Of a stretch of 60,203 bases of DNA, positions 58,738 through 60,203 are shown one piece after another. Position 1 is the stretch's first letter. Every line of letters starts with the position of its first letter. The notes under the pieces were generated by a model. The model saw only the letters and a program-made list of their open reading frames with translations, did not search any database and had not been told where the DNA came from. The DNA comes from Oscillospiraceae bacterium (GTDB taxonomy: Bacteria; Bacillota; Clostridia; Oscillospirales; Oscillospiraceae). The position numbers and the translations under genes were made by a program. The stretch spans positions 1 through 60,203 of the forward strand of contig JAFQFC010000056.1 of the NCBI GenBank assembly GCA_017415775.1, given 5' to 3'.

Positions 58738-59985
58738 ATGAAGCTGGAATTTGGCTACGGATCCGACGTCCAGACGGTGGAAGTGCCGGCGAAAAATCTG
58801 CTGGCGGTGCTGGAGTCCAACCCTGTTGCCCACGAGCATCGTGGGGAAGAGGCGGTGCGCTATGCCCTTGCCCACCCCATCGGTGCGCCGTTGCTGCGCC
58901 AAAGGGTGAAAAAAGGGCAGAAAATCGCCATCGTTACCAGCGATATTTCCCGCCCGCTGCCCAGTTACGAGGTGCTGCCTGCCGTGCTGGACGAGCTGTA
59001 CGCCGGGGGCGTTATGGCCAGGGACATTACGGTGGTACTGGCGCTGGGTTCCCACCGCAAGCATACGGAAGAAGAGATCAAACAACTGGTGGGCGAGCGC
59101 TGCTACGGCGAAGTCAAGTGCGTGGACAGCGATGTGGATGACTGCGTGCATCTGGGCACAACGACAGCCGGGACGCCGGTGGACATCACCCGCACTGTGG
59201 CCGAGGCGGATGTACGTGTCTGCCTGGGCAACATCGAGTTCCACTATTTTGCCGGCTATTCCGGCGGCGCCAAAGCCATTATGCCGGGCTGTTCTACCCC
59301 GGCGGCTATCCAGCAAAATCACCGGATGATGGTGTCGCCCGACGCCTGCGCCGGAAAGCTGGAGGGCAACCCGGTGCGTGCCGACATTGAGGAGGCCGGC
59401 GCCATCTGCGGCATCGACTATATCGTCAACGTTGTACTGGATGAACATAAGAAAATCGTTTATGCCGTAGCCGGCGATGTAACGCAGGCCCATCGGGTGG
59501 GCTGTGCGTATCTGGATGAGATGTACCGCAAGAAGCTGCCGCAACAGGCGGATATCGTACTGGTGTCTCAAGGTGGTGCGCCCAAGGATGCCAACCTCTA
59601 TCAGGTACAGAAGGCGCTGGATAACGCCAGACATGCGGTGCGTGATGGCGGTACCATGATCCTCATCGGCGCCTGCCCGGAGGGCCTGGGCAGTAAAAAA
59701 TTTGAAGAATGGTTGACAACGGCACCCTCAGCCCATAGTATGGTAGAGAGGATCGCCCGGCAGTTTGAGCTGGGCGGGCATAAGGCAGCGGCGATCGGCA
59801 TGGTGCTGGATCGGGCACAGATCGACCTGGTCAGTGAAATGGACGAGGACTTCGTCCGCAGTATTTTCCTCACGCCCCGGCCCTCTGCCCAAGCGGCCTT
59901 TGACGCAGCCATGGAAAAGTACGGAGCAGAGGCAACGGTGATCGCCATGCCTTACGGCGGCGCCACGCTGCCCTATATTGATTGA
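58738..59985 (+). CDS. LarA-family nickel-pincer racemase/epimerase
   Basis: 415 residues. Conserved LarA residues are visible: [21 protein letters not shown] (catalytic His), [18 protein letters not shown] (second catalytic His and the Lys that binds the pincer cofactor) and QNHRMM (nickel-ligand His). LarA interconverts D- and L-lactate; homologues act on other 2-hydroxy acids. Maturation proteins LarB, LarC and LarE are not in this window. The frame starts after GGGGATAAGGCAA. The 171-base gap upstream has only an imperfect hairpin and no clear promoter. The exact substrate is open, so no symbol is given. Confidence 0.9.
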   Translation: MKLEFGYGSDVQTVEVPAKNLLAVLESNPVAHEHRGEEAVRYALAHPIGAPLLRQRVKKGQKIAIVTSDISRPLPSYEVLPAVLDELYAGGVMARDITVVLALGSHRKHTEEEIKQLVGERCYGEVKCVDSDVDDCVHLGTTTAGTPVDITRTVAEADVRVCLGNIEFHYFAGYSGGAKAIMPGCSTPAAIQQNHRMMVSPDACAGKLEGNPVRADIEEAGAICGIDYIVNVVLDEHKKIVYAVAGDVTQAHRVGCAYLDEMYRKKLPQQADIVLVSQGGAPKDANLYQVQKALDNARHAVRDGGTMILIGACPEGLGSKKFEEWLTTAPSAHSMVERIARQFELGGHKAAAIGMVLDRAQIDLVSEMDEDFVRSIFLTPRPSAQAAFDAAMEKYGAEATVIAMPYGGATLPYID

Positions 59986-60001
59986 TCCAGGAGGTAGAAA
60001 A

Positions 60002-60203
60002 ATGGATTACGCAAAAGAATCCCTGCGCCTGCACGGCGAGTGGGGCGGTAAGATCGAGGTGGTCTGCACCGTGCCCTGTAAGACCAAAGATGACCTGTCC
60101 CTGGCTTATACCCCCGGTGTGGCTCAGCCCTGCCTGGAGATCCAGAAGGACGTGAAGCGCTCCTATGACCTGACCCGCCGCCACAACCTGTGCGCCGTGA
60201 TCA
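60002..60203 (+). CDS. NAD-dependent malic enzyme, N-terminal part (3' end outside window)
   Basis: 67 residues visible, [21 protein letters not shown]... with [18 protein letters not shown] and [13 protein letters not shown]. This is the start of the compact bacterial malic enzyme that decarboxylates malate to pyruvate (SLAYTPGVA is its N-terminal signature). CAGGAGGTAGAAAA precedes the ATG. It is 16 bases after the LarA gene and probably cotranscribed, giving a 2-hydroxy-acid metabolism pair. Confidence 0.92.
   Translation, partial: MDYAKESLRLHGEWGGKIEVVCTVPCKTKDDLSLAYTPGVAQPCLEIQKDVKRSYDLTRRHNLCAVI

Overview
The window is one continuous piece of a bacterial chromosome. It is gene-dense, about 60% GC by eye, and has very short intergenic gaps. 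Shine-Dalgarno sites are strong and AGGAGG-like. Firmicute-type markers are present: a T-box leader, both Spo0J-like ParB and Noc, DnaD and DnaI-type primosome proteins, ZapA, VanW, VanZ and DegV proteins. Gene content and base composition point to a high-GC member of the Clostridia, most likely Oscillospiraceae (Flavonifractor/Lawsonibacter/Oscillibacter-like); this is inference, not a database match. I see no rRNA, tRNA, CRISPR array, insertion sequence, prophage or attachment site. The only stretch over 300 bases without a protein gene (7632-7960) is filled by the hisS T-box leader and its promoter.

Layout. 1-771 (+) is the end of glycyl-tRNA synthetase. 821-22393 is almost entirely minus strand: a YgjV-like/MATE pair; DUF1292 and AlaX; the T-box-controlled hisS-aspS operon; minD with an mgsA homologue that has lost catalytic residues; mscL-rsmG; serS; the parA-parB segregation genes with three parS sites; then an envelope/division operon, zapA-U32-dut-maf-mreC-mreD-PBP2-GH13. 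At 22.4-22.6 kb divergent promoters switch to plus-strand dnaD-dnaI and a glycerophosphodiesterase. 25.2-31.7 kb holds VanZ, an XRE regulator divergent from an unlisted 50-residue gene, noc, vanW, mnmE, degV and prmA. Convergent to these are pnp and rpsO (32.8-35.5 kb). A ferredoxin and a GntR-ABC-permease-lipoprotein operon follow, then a TrkH/KtrB potassium transporter and rpoN, then purA-purB. 45.5-49.5 kb has a TIM-barrel isomerase, an uncharacterised 100-residue protein and a VWA/MoxR-type AAA+ pair. 49.5-60.2 kb has a two-component system with a sigma-54 activator, a complete family-5 (peptide/nickel) ABC transporter operon, a LarA-family racemase and the start of malic enzyme.

How the genes work together. 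Several themes recur: aminoacyl-tRNA supply (glyS, hisS, aspS, serS, AlaX editing), chromosome segregation and cell-cycle geometry (parA, parB, parS, noc, minD, zapA), cell-wall elongation (mreC, mreD, PBP2) and replication restart (dnaD, dnaI). The most unusual observations are (i) two parS palindromes that each form the stem of a minus-strand intrinsic terminator in front of parA; (ii) a third parS lying on a possible serS promoter; (iii) a symmetric XRE operator switch controlling a ribbon-helix-helix-like micro-gene upstream of noc; (iv) an MgsA homologue without its Asp/His catalytic pair; and (v) a VWA/AAA+ pair in which the peptidase-like partner has lost its HExxH glutamate and the ATPase carries an unusual N-terminal domain.
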